This document shows positions 9,801 to 19,740 of a stretch of DNA of 64,000 nucleotides, in pieces. How positions within the stretch are numbered: position 1 is the first letter of the stretch; the number at the start of each line of letters is the position of its first letter. Origin of the DNA: Muscardinus avellanarius. Taxonomy: Eukaryota; Chordata; Mammalia; Rodentia; Gliridae. The DNA lies in assembly GCA_963383645.1 (NCBI GenBank), contig OY726557.1, positions 153,148,201 through 153,212,200 of the forward strand, in the 5' to 3' direction. Made by a program: the position numbers and the translations under genes. The notes under the pieces are model-generated. The model did no database searches. It had not been told where the DNA came from and saw nothing but the letters and a program-made list of their open reading frames with translations.

Positions 9801-10035
9801 GGTACTAACCCCTGTTAGATGAATAGATTGAACAAATAATCTCCCATTCCATAGATTGCCTCTTACCTCTCTGGATAATTTCCCTCACTGTGTAGAAAGT
9901 TCTTAGTTGGATATAATACAATTAGTCTATTTTTGTTTTTGCTGCTTATACTTTTGGTGTCCTATCTAAAAAAGTCACTGTTTACATGAAAAGCTTGAAA
10001 AATTTTCCCTACATTTAAAAAAAATTTTTCATCCT

Positions 10036-10680
10036 AGAACTTTATTTTTCTATAATTTTTGGTGCATTGTATATTATACATCATAGGAATGTTCAAAGTC
10101 ATATAAACAAATATGCACAAGGGTCTTGGTATATTTCCCTTTAGGTCCTGCCCAAATACCCACCCCTTCCAGTCCATAATAGAGGGATTGGTAGTGACAC
10201 CTTCATACATGGGCACAGCATAATTTGATCTGTCTCTTCCATTAGTTCTTATTTTTCCTCTCCCCACTTCCTTTTCTTTATCCCCTTCCATTATCCTATG
10301 GGTCAGTCTCCCCAATTAGAGTCCTCTTTGTTTCCTATTTTATCTTTACCTTCCGCATATGAAAAAAAAATTATGATCCTTGACTTTTCTAAGAATGACT
10401 GACTGACTTAACATAATATTCTATAGTTCCATCCATTTTCCTACAAATGAGATAGTTTTATTCTTCTTAATTATTGACTAAAACTTCAAAAATTTATAAT
10501 ATATATTATTTTATTACATTCCTGTATACTAAACTTCAATATATGATATATGCATACTTTCATATATATTATAGATACCATATATGGTTATCCATTCATC
10601 TGATATTGGACACAAAGGGTGGTTTCATAATTTGCCTATTGTGAATTGGTGCCATTACAGTTTTTATTTCTTTATTACAG
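10036..10680 (-). mobile_element. L1 3' end, antisense
   Basis: The stretch 'tttggtgcattgtatattat' reads antisense to the 'caatgcaccaa' L1 tail. Downstream are pyrimidine-rich 3'UTR sequence and an ORF2 C-terminal remnant ('ggttatccattcatctgata', 'gaattggtgccattacag'). Old, all frames broken. Confidence 0.6.
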
Positions 10681-10689
10681 TAGCCTAAC

Positions 10690-12210
10690 AAAAACTTGAC
10701 TAGCAGAAATGTTATAAACTCATAGTGGAGTGATGCCATAATAAAAAATGCTTAAAAATGCTTGGATTTTTTTAATGCTTTGGTGCTGGGTGGCATCACA
10801 AATTATGAGGATAGTGTCTAACTATTACAACTTTTAGAACAGACCATGAGTTTTTCAAGACTACTCCAAATAAACTAGTTAAAAAATTTGAACTATTTTT
10901 AATATATGATATACCTTGTTGCTTCTAGCAAAATCTTAGATATAGGTAGAGAAGGAATGAGTCAATGTACAGGCAAAATGAAGGAAAATTGCTCTGTAAC
11001 TGAGGCATGTCTTAAACAACAATCCATACTTTGAGGACATTTAGATGGAATAGATCCCATTTGTAGTCAAAACAGCAAGTGGTAAGGTCCCAAACCTTAA
11101 GATCTGTCAGTCATGAGATGAGAATCAGACCAAATAAAAGAAAAAGGATGGTGACTTTTATTCAAGGTGGCTGTTTCAGGTGCTCCTCAAAGTGTCATCA
11201 TTAAAATGTTGAAACAGAGATAGTACAGGTTCATAAGGCAATGCATAAAATCAAATGTAGATGTATGTACAGAAATATTTGGTTATTTAACTTAAATATG
11301 GAAATTTCAGTTGGTGCAATCGTTAAGCATTTTGTGCACCAGTACTTCTACAGTAGTATAGGAAGAGAAAGATCATGCTGATATTAGGAATAGAGAGATT
11401 TTCTTCTTTGATTGTTTATGTCCTCTGGCCTGATTTCTGAGGCTCATGGTGCAAACGGGATGCAGTAGGCTGTTGGATTCCTCAGTTCTACTAGCCAGTG
11501 ACATATTATGGATGTCATCTTTTGCAAATCAGCTGGAAAGTTCTTCAATGTCACCTTTTTTCAGGTGTTTCCAGTGTTTCCTCAGTTACCAAGGTAGGAA
11601 AAATAAGGAATATTGTAATGAAGCAGTGACTTCTAAAATTACCATAAGGTAGTGGCTCACAACACTTCTCACACTCACTGGCTAAAGTGGGGTACATGAC
11701 CTCCACTGACCCCAGAACAGCAAGAGAGCAAAATATTGCCATATGTCTGAAAGAAAAAACAGAAATGTATGCCTGTGAGGAGGACTAATTACTATTATAT
11801 ATCTTATGAAATGCTGAACATGGCAGAAAATGTAAAAGAAGTTTGAGGGCACAGTCTCCATCAAGTTCCCACAGGTTAATTGTTTAAACAAGGGGTTCAG
11901 AATGGTAAAGTTAGGTATCAAGTTATAATTCTTGTTAAGTTTAGAAGAGAAGAACAACAAACACTGAAAAAATTCAGTTAGCATGTAAACAAGGTAATAA
12001 TAGATAGGAGAAAAATAGAAAAAAAAACTTGTTAGAAAAATAGGTACAAAATGAGCAAATGGAAGAAAAATAAGAAGCATGTATACCATGTTAATAAGGC
12101 AAAAAAGATATGAAACAGACCAGTTTATGTGGCAGTTTTGCTTATAGGAAGAAAAATTATAAAAGTTTGAAAAGCCATGATGGCAACTCTGCTATAGAAT
12201 GTTGAGAAAC
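10690..12210. other. Unassigned DNA
   Basis: About 1.5 kb without a repeat I can name. A 135-aa minus-strand frame at 11682-12089 is hydrophobic and low-complexity and has no recognisable domain; I do not call it a gene. Confidence 0.4.
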
Positions 12211-12214
12211 AGTT

Positions 12215-12312
12215 TTGGGGGGTGGTGAATTGGCTCAGACCCCCTCCCATGCCATTCTGGCATGGGGCTATAACTATCTTCTATATTTCTATCTTTTTAA
12301 TAAACTTCTTTA
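12215..12312 (+). mobile_element. Poly-A-tailed LTR 3' fragment
   Basis: The run 'atgccattctggcatggggc', 'tatttctatctttttaataa', 'acttctttaaatcttc' matches 15418-15500 inside the solo LTR of composite copy 2, then ends in A12 just after the AATAAA signal. A retroviral R region ending in poly-A is what a reverse-transcribed and LINE-inserted LTR transcript would leave. The upstream limit is unclear. Confidence 0.7.
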
Positions 12313-12859
12313 AATCTTCAAAAAAAAAAAAAGAAATGGTTTTTGATTCCTTCTGTTCTTGGCATTGTGGAAGCTGACATAAATATTGATATCTTTTGCT
12401 TTTGAAGACTCTAATGTCTTTAGTCAAACCATACACTCTTTTGAAATGAGAATCCTTCCAGAATTTTACAATGAGTATAGGGCCATACATTAGGTCAGAG
12501 AAGATAACACAGACAAGTAAGAAAGTAGTTGTGCAGAGGCTTTTCTCCCCACAGCACTAAGAGGCTGAGAGGTGATCAGGATGAGTATGTAGATAATTCC
12601 TTCACAGTAGAGGGCCTCCTACCACATCCCCAGGACATGAATATACAAGATATAACACCAAAAGGACTTCATACTCTACATATGTCCCAGATTTGCGTTT
12701 TGTTGAATAAAATAACCAGACTCTTAATAAAATAGACAATAATGCACTCAGTTATAAGTACCAAGTAGAGATGATCTAAGCAGAGGCTTGAAAGAGTGAT
12801 AGAAATTCATTCACTGAGTGGCTGGAGGTGGGGGACTGAGTAAAATGCTTCAGTCAGTC
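12313..12859. other. Unassigned DNA
   Basis: No repeat or gene recognised. Confidence 0.4.
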
Positions 12860-13060
12860 TCAGCAACTACTCATTGGATAGCTTCTAAATTCCAGGCACT
12901 GTGGAAGGTGTGTGGGACATGATTATGCATATGACCCAGTCTCTACCTTAGGTACCACAAGGTAAAGAGGAAGAGTTAGACAAGTCAACATATATTCAGT
13001 GCAACCAATTCTGAAAAGGGATGAGGACAGGAAGCTATCTGGAGCACAGAACGGGGGCAT
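12860..13060 (+). mobile_element. L2/MIR-class fossil (probable)
   Basis: The pattern 'ttccaggcactgtggaaggt', 'cccagtctctaccttaggta', 'agagttagacaagtcaacat' matches ancient L2-type repeats. Very diverged. Confidence 0.5.
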
Positions 13061-13497
13061 GTGTGCATGGCTGAGGAAGGCAACCACTCAAGGTCTGAAA
13101 ATTAGTTGGCCTTATCTCAGTTTGGGAGACGGTAGGTAAAATAACCTTTGAATAGGCATATTGAAGCTTTTGGTAATTTTATTCAAACTGTATATTGCCT
13201 CTGGATTTTAGTTTTTAAATAATAAATCTCATTACTCCTTTGCCTGTTTTTTCATGGTTTCCCATTGACTGCAAACGTGCACACTCTTCAGAAGAACAGT
13301 TGAAAATCTTTACTACACAGTCAGTCACAATTTCTGTCATCTCTCCTGTATGCTGTATACCCTAAACTCTTGCAATGCATTCTCAAAATAAGTATATTAA
13401 ATTTTGTTTATAAATTACTATGAATTATGTACATATATACACATTAGACACTATATGAAGGTATTAGATTAGACTCATTGTAAAACAGACAGTAATT
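13061..13497. other. Unassigned DNA
   Basis: No feature recognised up to the TSD of composite copy 2. Confidence 0.4.
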
Positions 13498-13513
13498 AGA
13501 AATTATATTGAGA
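13498..13513. repeat. 5' target-site duplication of composite copy 2
   Basis: The 16-mer AGAAATTATATTGAGA is repeated exactly at 17737-17752. Confidence 0.93.
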
Positions 13514-13770
13514 TGAGCCTCGCGTACCGGGCAGCTCAGTACACGGCATCTGGGCAACCCAGCGCCTGGCAGGAAGTTGAGCCTGGCATCCAGGGCAGCC
13601 TAGTGCCCAGCAGGAAGCCGAACCCATTTTCCAGGTCAGCTCAGCGCCCTGTGGGAAGCCGAGTCGCACATCCCGAGAAGCCTGGCCCGGGCGGGAAGCC
13701 TAACCGTGTGTCCAGGGCAGCGAGGTGCTTGGCGGGAAGCCGAGCCACACATGTCCTGGGAAGCCCAGCA
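13514..13770 (+). repeat. 41-bp GC-rich array (5' module)
   Basis: A GGGAAGCCGAGCC-like landmark recurs near 13571, 13613, 13653, 13693 and 13735, about every 41 bp, alternating with 'gggcagc' and 'agcgcctggc'. The same array occurs in copy 3 (about 30370-30620, antisense). The position at the 5' end suggests a promoter or transcript-start role, which is inference. Confidence 0.82.
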
Positions 13771-13935
13771 ACTCTGTGCTGCACCGGGGGCCCTTGGTTT
13801 GCTCCTAAAAGCAGTTCCTGCTTGGCACGGTGAGGCTGTGGGCATCCGCTCTTGGAAGGGAGATAAAATTCATTGCTGCGGAGTGCTCGATCCCACAACC
13901 ACTTCAAAACACACATACTGTTTTCTTGTATTAAA
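13771..13935 (+). mobile_element. Linker with internal A tail (copy 2)
   Basis: It contains 'ggtgaggctgtgggcatccg', 'agggagataaaattcattgc' and ends 'cttgtatta' plus a run of 13 A. A paralogous block occurs later in the same element (14950-14999 plus 15653-15722: 'gggtgaagctgtggacttct', 'ggaggacaaaattcattgc' ... 'ctctcatatta' plus A). The element therefore holds two copies of one ancestral A-tailed module. Confidence 0.72.
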
Positions 13936-13949
13936 AAAAAAAAAAGAAA

Positions 13950-14800
13950 AAATATTGGAGAGGGGTCAAGATGGCGGCGGCGGTAGCCAGGATTCGGGAG
14001 ATGCAGACAAATCCTATCCAATTCACATGGAACGTTTGGGAAAAAAAATCCCCGTGAAGGGGGACCACTTCCTCCTCACAGCCTTAAGAATTCTGAACAT
14101 TATCTGTAAGGGAGGAGACCAGTGGAGAACTAGGAGGAAGGCAGTGGCAGTGGCGGCAGCGGTGGTGGAGGATAGCATTTGGGAGAGCCAGGGATATGAT
14201 CCAACCCACCCTGATCTTCTCAAGAAATTACCCCAAAGGTGGAATGCTGCCGCCACGCCTGCTCAGGAATTCAGGACAACATGCAGTGTGGGAAAAGTGT
14301 TTGGGAGAGAATTGAGATGGTGGAGGCAGTGGCAATGGCAGCAGCCAGTATCTAGAACAGGCAGACAGCTGATTCTACTCACCTAGAACTTTAGAAGAAA
14401 TTGCCCCAGAGGTAGAATGCTACTACTGCACACACTCAGGAATTTGGGACAACATGCTGTGTGAATAGGATACTTGGAAGAGAACCAAGATGGCAGGGGC
14501 AGTGGTGGTCAGTATTTGGTAGAGGCAGAGATGCAATCAAATCCACCTCATAATTTTAAAGAAATATCCTCAGAAGTATACTGCTACTGTCACATATGCT
14601 TGGGAATTATGGAAAGCAAATCATGTGGGAAAGGTGGTCAGGAGAGAACCGAAATGGCAGTGGCAGCAGCAGTGGTGGTGGTGACCAGAGTTTGGAGTGG
14701 CAGACAGATCAAGTCCAGTCCACCTTGAACTTCTGAGGAAATCTCTCCAAAAGTAGACTGCTCCTGCCACACATGTTTGGGAATTCTGGTCAGCATGCTA
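13950..14800 (+). repeat. ~170-bp monomers with YY1-like sites (copy 2)
   Basis: Five related monomers begin near 13967 (CAAGATGGCGGCGG), 14130, 14312 (TTGAGATGGTGGAGGC), 14484 (ACCAAGATGGCAGGGG) and 14650 (CCGAAATGGCAGTGG). Each continues with 'gatctt..gaagaaattgcccc', 'aatgctgccgccac' and 'caggaattc'. Tandem promoter monomers are typical of rodent L1 5' UTRs, and a YY1 site near the start is typical of L1 promoters. Copy 3 retains the same monomers at 29270-30145. Confidence 0.85.
13967..13978 (+). promoter_or_regulatory. YY1-like site
   Basis: AAGATGGCGGC is an exact match to the well-known YY1 core as used in L1 promoters. Occupancy cannot be judged from sequence. Confidence 0.6.
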
Positions 14801-14994
14801 AGTGGTAAAAGGGTATGGAGGGAGCTTTGCATGGCTGGAATGGGCCGCCATGCTGCATGTTCTGGTACTCATTAGCCCTTATTACCACTGAGCTCCTCTG
14901 TGCAGAGCTGGAGGCCAGGGTGTATCCAGAGCAGCAGAGCCTGCTCTCCAGGGTGAAGCTGTGGACTTCTGCCTTTGGAGGGAGGACAAAATTC

Positions 14995-14999
14995 ATTGC
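14995..14999. repeat. 5' TSD of the solo LTR
   Basis: ATTGC is repeated at 15653-15657. Copy 3 preserves the empty site: 'attcattgccactaggaatt' in its orientation. Confidence 0.88.
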
Positions 15000-15652
15000 T
15001 GTGCCAGTATGGGGAATGACCTAGGAAGATTTGGGAAAGCTCTGATTATTAATATATTTCAAAAGATAAATATTTCAAAATAGTTGTGTCAAAATGGAGG
15101 CAGACATAGATAAAGAAAGGACTTGGTTTTGGCCTAACAATAGGCAGCTATTCCAGTGTAAATCAACCTAGCTCAAAGTACTTAACAAGTCAATAGAGGA
15201 GAGCTAGGGCTTCCTCTTTCTAAAGACAGATCTACATGATCTAGGGGGGATGGGGCAGGGTTTGACCTTGCCCTTTATGAAAGGATACACCTTACCACAC
15301 CTTGCTAGGGGAGGTACCTTACAGGGACTTTCACGTCAGAGTCACGCAAACAAGATGGAGGTCATGGGTATAAAAAAGGCCAAGTCCACGTGTAAGCCCT
15401 TTGGTGTACTCATTCGAGTCATCCCCTCATGCCATCTTGGCATGGGGCTGTATTTCTATTTTCTGTATTTCTATCTTTCTAATAAACTTCTTTAAATCTT
15501 CAGCAGCTGTCCAAGCAATGAATACTTATTCTTAGCTTAGGACAAGAATCCATGGTTTTTCTGTTTGTCTGTCTGTGTGGTGGGGGGGATTACTTCTCCA
15601 CAAACACACCACGCACATTCCCCCCACTCCCCTGCAACCTATTCCCACAACA
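15000..15652 (+). mobile_element. Solo LTR (653 bp) nested in composite copy 2
   Basis: It begins TGTGCCAG and ends CAACA (TGT...ACA), and is flanked by the 5-bp duplication ATTGC. Visible signals: a TATA-like 'gggtataaaaaagg' at about 15367-15380, a hairpin 'catgccatcttggcatg' at about 15429-15445, and AATAAA at 15481-15486. No internal retroviral region, primer-binding site or second LTR is present, so recombination between two LTRs has removed the provirus. The 5-bp TSD fits ERV class I or ERVL-type integrases; the family is not identified. No coding capacity. Confidence 0.9.
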
Positions 15653-15724
15653 ATTGCCACTAGGAATTTGGGGTCCCAGCTTTCACAAAAGAAATGTACT
15701 GCTCTCTCATATTAAAAAAAATAA

Positions 15725-15935
15725 TCGAAGAACATCCGGTGTGGGAGTGCATGCTTGTGGTCCCCCCGTTTGGGAAGCAAAGATAGGAGGATTGTGCATG
15801 TTTGTAGCCAGCCTTGTTAGCCTGAGAGACCCTGTTTCCAAATTAAAAAAAAAAAGTGGTCCCCAGGGTAGAGCCCAGAGTTGGAAGGAAGCGTTTCCAG
15901 GAACCCCAGTACCACCAAAAAAAAAAAAAAAAGAA
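15725..15935 (+). mobile_element. Embedded B1-dID SINE module (copy 2)
   Basis: 'gtgtgggagtgcatgcttgtg', 'gtttgggaagcaaagatagg', 'agagaccctgtttccaaatt' and 'aggaaccccagtaccacc' plus A15 are a type II B1-dID. The same SINE is at the same module position in copy 3 (28800-29010, antisense). It is therefore a constituent of the element, not an independent hit. Confidence 0.85.
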
Positions 15936-16020
15936 GGAAGAAAATAGGGAACATCTGTAGATCACCTGATACCTGATCATAGTAGCAGAGAACAGAGCCC
16001 AGTGCACAGCAAGATAACAA
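15936..16020 (+). mobile_element. Linker between SINE and VNTR (copy 2)
   Basis: 'gaacatctgtagatcacctg', 'catagtagcagagaacagag', 'cccagtgcacagcaagataa' is shared with copy 3 (28720-28800) and absent from copy 1. Confidence 0.75.
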
Positions 16021-17370
16021 GGCCGGTGCCTGGGCTTCTGAGGCCAGTATGGGAGACTACCCAGGCAGCTAGGATGGTGCCTGGGCTAGTGAGGCCAGAA
16101 TTGGAGCTTGCTGTGAGGAAAGGTTGGTGCTGGGCCCTCCAAGGCCGGGATTGGAGCCTGCCGAGGGGTGAGGCCAGAGCCAGGGCCAGTGAGGCCGGGA
16201 TCGCAGCCTGTCATGAGGCAAGGCCAGTTCTGGGGCCTTTGAGGCCAGCATCAGAGCCTGCCGAGGGGTGAGGCCGGGGTTGGGGCCAGCGAGGCTGGGA
16301 TCAGGGCCTGCCATGAGGCAAGGCCAGTGCTGGGGTCTCAGAAGCTAGTAGCAAAGCCTGCTCAGGGGTGAGGCCAGTGCTATTGCCAGCAAGGCCAGGG
16401 GATCGAAGCCTGCCATGAGGCAGAACCATTGCTGGGGCCTCGGAGGCCAGGATCAGAGCCTGCTGAGGGGTGAGGCCGGTGTAGGGATCAGTGAGGCTGG
16501 GATAGGAACCTGCGGTGAGCCAAGGCTGGTACTGGGGCTTCCAAGGCCGGGATAAGAGTCTGCCAAGGGGTGAGACCTATGCCGCGGCCAGTGAGGCTGG
16601 GATTGGAGCCAACTGTGAGGCAAGACCGGTGCTGGGGCCTCCAAGGCCCGGATCAGAGCCTTCAGAGTGGTGAGGTCAGGGGTGGGGCCAGCGAGGCTGG
16701 GATCGGGGCCTGCTGTGAGGCAAGGCTGATGCTGGGGCCTCCAAGGCCCGGATCAGAGCCTGCAGAGTGGTGAGGTCAGGGGTGGGGCCAGCGAGGCTGG
16801 GATCAGGGCCTGCCGTGAGGCAAGGCTGGTGCTGGGGCCTCCGAGGCCATGATTGGAGCCTGCTGAGGGGTGAGGCTGGTGCCAGGGTCAGCGAGGCTGG
16901 GATTGGGACCTGCCATGAAGAAAGGCCAGTGCTGGGGCCTCTGAGGCTGGGATTGAAACCTGCCGAGGGGTGAGGCTGGTGCCGGGTCCAGAAAGGCCGG
17001 GATTGGATCCTGCAGTGAGGCAAGGCCAGTACTGAGGCCTTGGAGGCTGGGTTCGGAGCCTGATGAGGGGGGAGGCTGGTGCTGGGTCCAAGAAGGCTGG
17101 AATCAGAGCCTGTCATGCTGCGAGGTCGGTGCTGGGGTCTGCAAGACCGGGATCAGTGCCTGTCATTTGGTGAAGCCATAGATGGAGCCAACAAAGCCGG
17201 GATAGGAACCTGCCTAAAGGCAAGGCCGGTGCTGGGGCCTCTGAGGCCGGGATTGGAGCCTGCCATGAGGCAAGGCCAGTGCATGAGCCAGCAAGGCCGG
17301 GAACAGAGTCTACCGGGTGACCAAACCAGTGCCGGGGCCTTTGGGAGTAGGATCAGAATTTGCAAAGCGG
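16021..17370 (+). repeat. 100-bp-unit GC-rich VNTR of copy 2
   Basis: GAGGGGTGAGGCC-type landmarks fall near 16163, 16263, 16363 and 16463, a 100-bp period, with about 13 units. Two neighbouring units around 16670 and 16770 are almost identical ('ggtgaggtcaggggtggggc'), indicating recent local duplication. Copy 1 has GGGGTTAGG where copy 2 has GGGGTGAGG. Confidence 0.92.
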
Positions 17371-17736
17371 CATACACAGAGAAATATCAATGAAAAATAA
17401 AAAAATCAGATTCTCTCCCTAATATGCAAAAACTAGTAAGAAATGGGTAATAGAGGGGAATCTAGTGGAAGAAAGGGTCCTATGGAGGAGCAATTAAGGT
17501 GACCAATTAGAGAAGATGGGAAGGGGAAAGATGGAATCTCATTAAAACCCAAGATGTATGTAAACAAATATATCAATGTCAAACACTAAAGCAAGCATGG
17601 GATTGAGGGAGAGGGAGGGAATGGGATGGGGATTAGATAAAGTCTAATTGGATGATGTGTACTTAGATATCCACACAAATCTTGTATTCCATTGTAATGT
17701 TTGATTACAATGCACCAATAAAAATTTATTAAAAAA
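17371..17736 (+). mobile_element. L1 3'UTR-derived 3' module of copy 2
   Basis: From 'acagagaaatatcaatg' through 'aatatgcaaaaactagtaag', the G-rich tract 'gagagggagggaatgggatg', 'attggatgatgtgtacttag' and 'ttacaatgcaccaataaaaa' to poly-A. AATAAA precedes the tail. No transduced sequence follows. Confidence 0.86.
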
Positions 17737-17752
17737 AGAAATTATATTGAGA
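17737..17752. repeat. 3' target-site duplication of composite copy 2
   Basis: Exact repeat of the 16-mer at 13498-13513. Confidence 0.93.
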
Positions 17753-17982
17753 ATGAGAAATAAAAGCAAATTTGTTATATTATTTTCTCTTTTTCTTGTT
17801 TCTCTTAATGGATCTCAGGCATATTCTCTGAACTGTTCAAACCTCTACTTGGAGATCATTGGTCCACTAATTGCAGAACACATACTCTTGATGGTTAGAT
17901 TGCATTTACTTATTACTGCTCAAATATATGCTCTACTCAAATCCATCCCTATCCTCTTTAGTTCGAATCATTCCTTCCCTAA

Positions 17983-18133
17983 GCCGGGCATGGTGGCACA
18001 CACCTGTAATCCCATTTATGAGGAAGAGACAGGAGGATCACACATTTGAGGCCAGTATCAAAAACTTAGCAAGCACTCTGTTTCACATAAAAAAGGCTGT
18101 TCCTGAGTTCAATATATATTGTAAAAAAAAAAA
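17983..18133 (+). mobile_element. B1-dID SINE, internally deleted
   Basis: B1 start 'gccgggcatggtggcacaca', shortened middle and an ID end reduced to 'ctgttcctgagttcaatat', then A12. Confidence 0.82.
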
Positions 18134-18237
18134 AGAAGAATTATTGCTTCCTTTAGTTTTGCTGCCTCAAAACTTCCATGGTAGCCTTTGTGGTGTTTCC
18201 TCCTATTTCCTAGTAAACAGTAGACAGGATATATTAC

Positions 18238-18290
18238 CCTTTGAGTACTACAGTGACAGAATTTTTGAGTACTACAGTGACAGAATTTTC
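18238..18290 (+). repeat. 25-bp tandem duplication
   Basis: 'gagtactacagtgacagaat' with trailing T/C occurs twice in direct succession (about 18242 and 18267). A small local duplication with no known function. Confidence 0.85.
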
Positions 18291-18469
18291 AGGATCAATA
18301 TAAGAATTTGAGATATGGCAAAAAAATTGTTTGCTCAAACATTAAAACTCAGGACAGTGTTGAAAATGTTACAATACAACAGTCAACCTCTTTTGTATCT
18401 TCATAAAATTACCATCATACATATACATTTAAAAGCCTGCTGTTATATTGAAATTTTCAACTATCAAGT

Positions 18470-18690
18470 TGAAAATATAATTTTTTTTTTTTTTTTGGTG
18501 GTACTGGGAATGGAATCCAGGGCCCTTTTACCTCTAGGCTACACTTCCAGACCTATTTTATATTTTTTATTTGGAAACAGAGTCTCTTAAGCCAGAGGAA
18601 GCTGGCTTCAAGCCTGCCCAATCCTCCTGTCTCAGCCTCCCAAGCATGGGGATTACAAGCGTGCACCTCCATGCCTGGCTGAAAATATAA
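18470..18690 (-). mobile_element. B1-dID SINE, type II, with TSD
   Basis: TGAAAATATAA at 18470-18480 and 18680-18690 flanks the copy at 18481-18679. It starts as poly-T and 'ggtggtactgggaatggaat' and ends 'gcgtgcacctccatgcctgg'. Confidence 0.9.
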
Positions 18691-18712
18691 GTTTTAAAAA
18701 GCATATGGCAAA

Positions 18713-18935
18713 GCCGGGTGTGCTGGCACATCCTTGTAACCCCAGTACTTGGGAGGCTGAGACAGGAGAATCACAGATTTGTGCCCTGCCTCAGCTACTT
18801 AGTGAGACCCTCTATAACTTAGTGAGACTCTGTTTCAAAATAAAGAATTAAAAATAGGTCTGTGGGTGTAACTTGAAAGTAGAATGCCCCTGGATTCAAT
18901 CCCCAGTACTGCAAATTAATTAATTAATTAATAGT
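18713..18935 (+). mobile_element. B1-dID SINE, type I
   Basis: Starts 'gccgggtgtgctggcacatc', has an ID half 'ggtctgtgggtgtaacttga', and a tail turned into (ATTA)n: 'aattaattaattaatta'. Confidence 0.88.
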
Positions 18936-19000
18936 ATATGGCCAAAGTATATACTTCAGTATGATGTATCATTACAATGTACCAATAAAAGTATGAAACA
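18936..19000 (+). mobile_element. Short L1-like 3' tail
   Basis: 'cttcagtatgatgtatcatt', 'acaatgtaccaataaaagta' is the recurring L1-type 3' terminus. It directly follows the SINE tail. Confidence 0.5.
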
Positions 19001-19149
19001 TATATTTTATCTGAAATTCAGATACACTTTATTTTTGCTGTTATAATGTGTGATGACATATGTAAAAATAAGAAAGCCCAGGCTCTATGAAGGTCTTCAA
19101 ATGGTTCTGCTAATGATAAATATTGACTGATCATTTTTAATGTGTAACG

Positions 19150-19740
19150 CATGATAGTAATTTTTCCACACTTTATTTTCACAGCTGAGAGTCACAGTCT
19201 CATTTACTGATGAGAAAACTGTATTCAAGTGCCATCTACCACCTTATTCATGGATATTTCACAAATGGTAGAGTTCTGATTCCAATCAGCTCTTTGATTT
19301 CTTATTTGTTTGCCTATCAGAGTTTCTCTAATTTGTAACCACTTCATTTGTGGTTCTCGTAAGCAACACAATAACTGGTAGTTTAGTGTTTTCAAGTACT
19401 AGATAATAAATGCAGAATGAATAAAACACTAGACTCAAGCCACTTAATTTTATAGATGAAAAAATGGAGGAACAAAGCACATTAAAATCTTTTTAAAAAT
19501 GCAATCGTGTACAGGGTGCTTTGGTAACATTTATAAACTGCTTATTATTTACTAGGCCCTTACAAAGCACTTCTGACATATTAGCTTATCTTAATTCTCA
19601 TAAAGAACCCAGGATATATCATTACACATATTTGATACAGGAGCAGAGGAACATACAAGCCAGCGAGGGGCTAAAATAACAGTGCAAGATTTTAAAGTAA
19701 GCCTGCTGGATTCCAAAATTTATACCTTAGTCCACTTTAC
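19150..19740 (-). mobile_element. MIR fossils
   Basis: Two MIR-like antisense stretches are visible: about 19160-19250 ('cagtctcatttactgatgag', 'aaaactg') and about 19540-19735 ('actgcttattatttactagg', 'tatcttaattctcataaaga'). Weak similarity by eye only. Confidence 0.5.

Larger units (their letters stand above)
8760..10035 (-). mobile_element. Ancient L1 (L1M-type), antisense, part 2
   Basis: Blocks at 8760-8950, 9156-9346 and 9801-10035 continue the antisense L1 of 4120-5520 (for example 'atctatctttatgctaaatg', 'ttgattattggctatttttt', 'aatattgagtcttttaatcc'). SINEs at 8953 and 9348 and a MaLR LTR at 9490 split them. Non-coding fossil. Confidence 0.65.
13514..17736 (+). mobile_element. Composite VNTR retroelement, copy 2
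   Basis: A 4.2-kb insertion (about 3.57 kb without the nested LTR) bounded by a 16-bp TSD and ending in poly-A. Modules in order: 41-bp GC-rich array (13514-13770), unique linker ending in A13 (13771-13935), YY1-like monomers (13950-14800), spacer (14800-15722, split by a solo LTR at 15000-15652), B1-dID SINE (15725-15935), short linker (15936-16020), 100-bp VNTR (16021-17370), L1-3'UTR module (17371-17736). It starts inside the 41-bp array and so is 5'-truncated relative to copy 3. Open frames such as the 226-aa one at 13706-14386 run across module borders and are not conserved between copies. Confidence 0.9.

Noticed and set aside
13706..14386. 226-aa plus-strand frame
   Set aside because: It crosses the 41-bp array, the internal A tract (giving a lysine run) and the monomers, and is not preserved in copy 3. 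No domain is recognisable.
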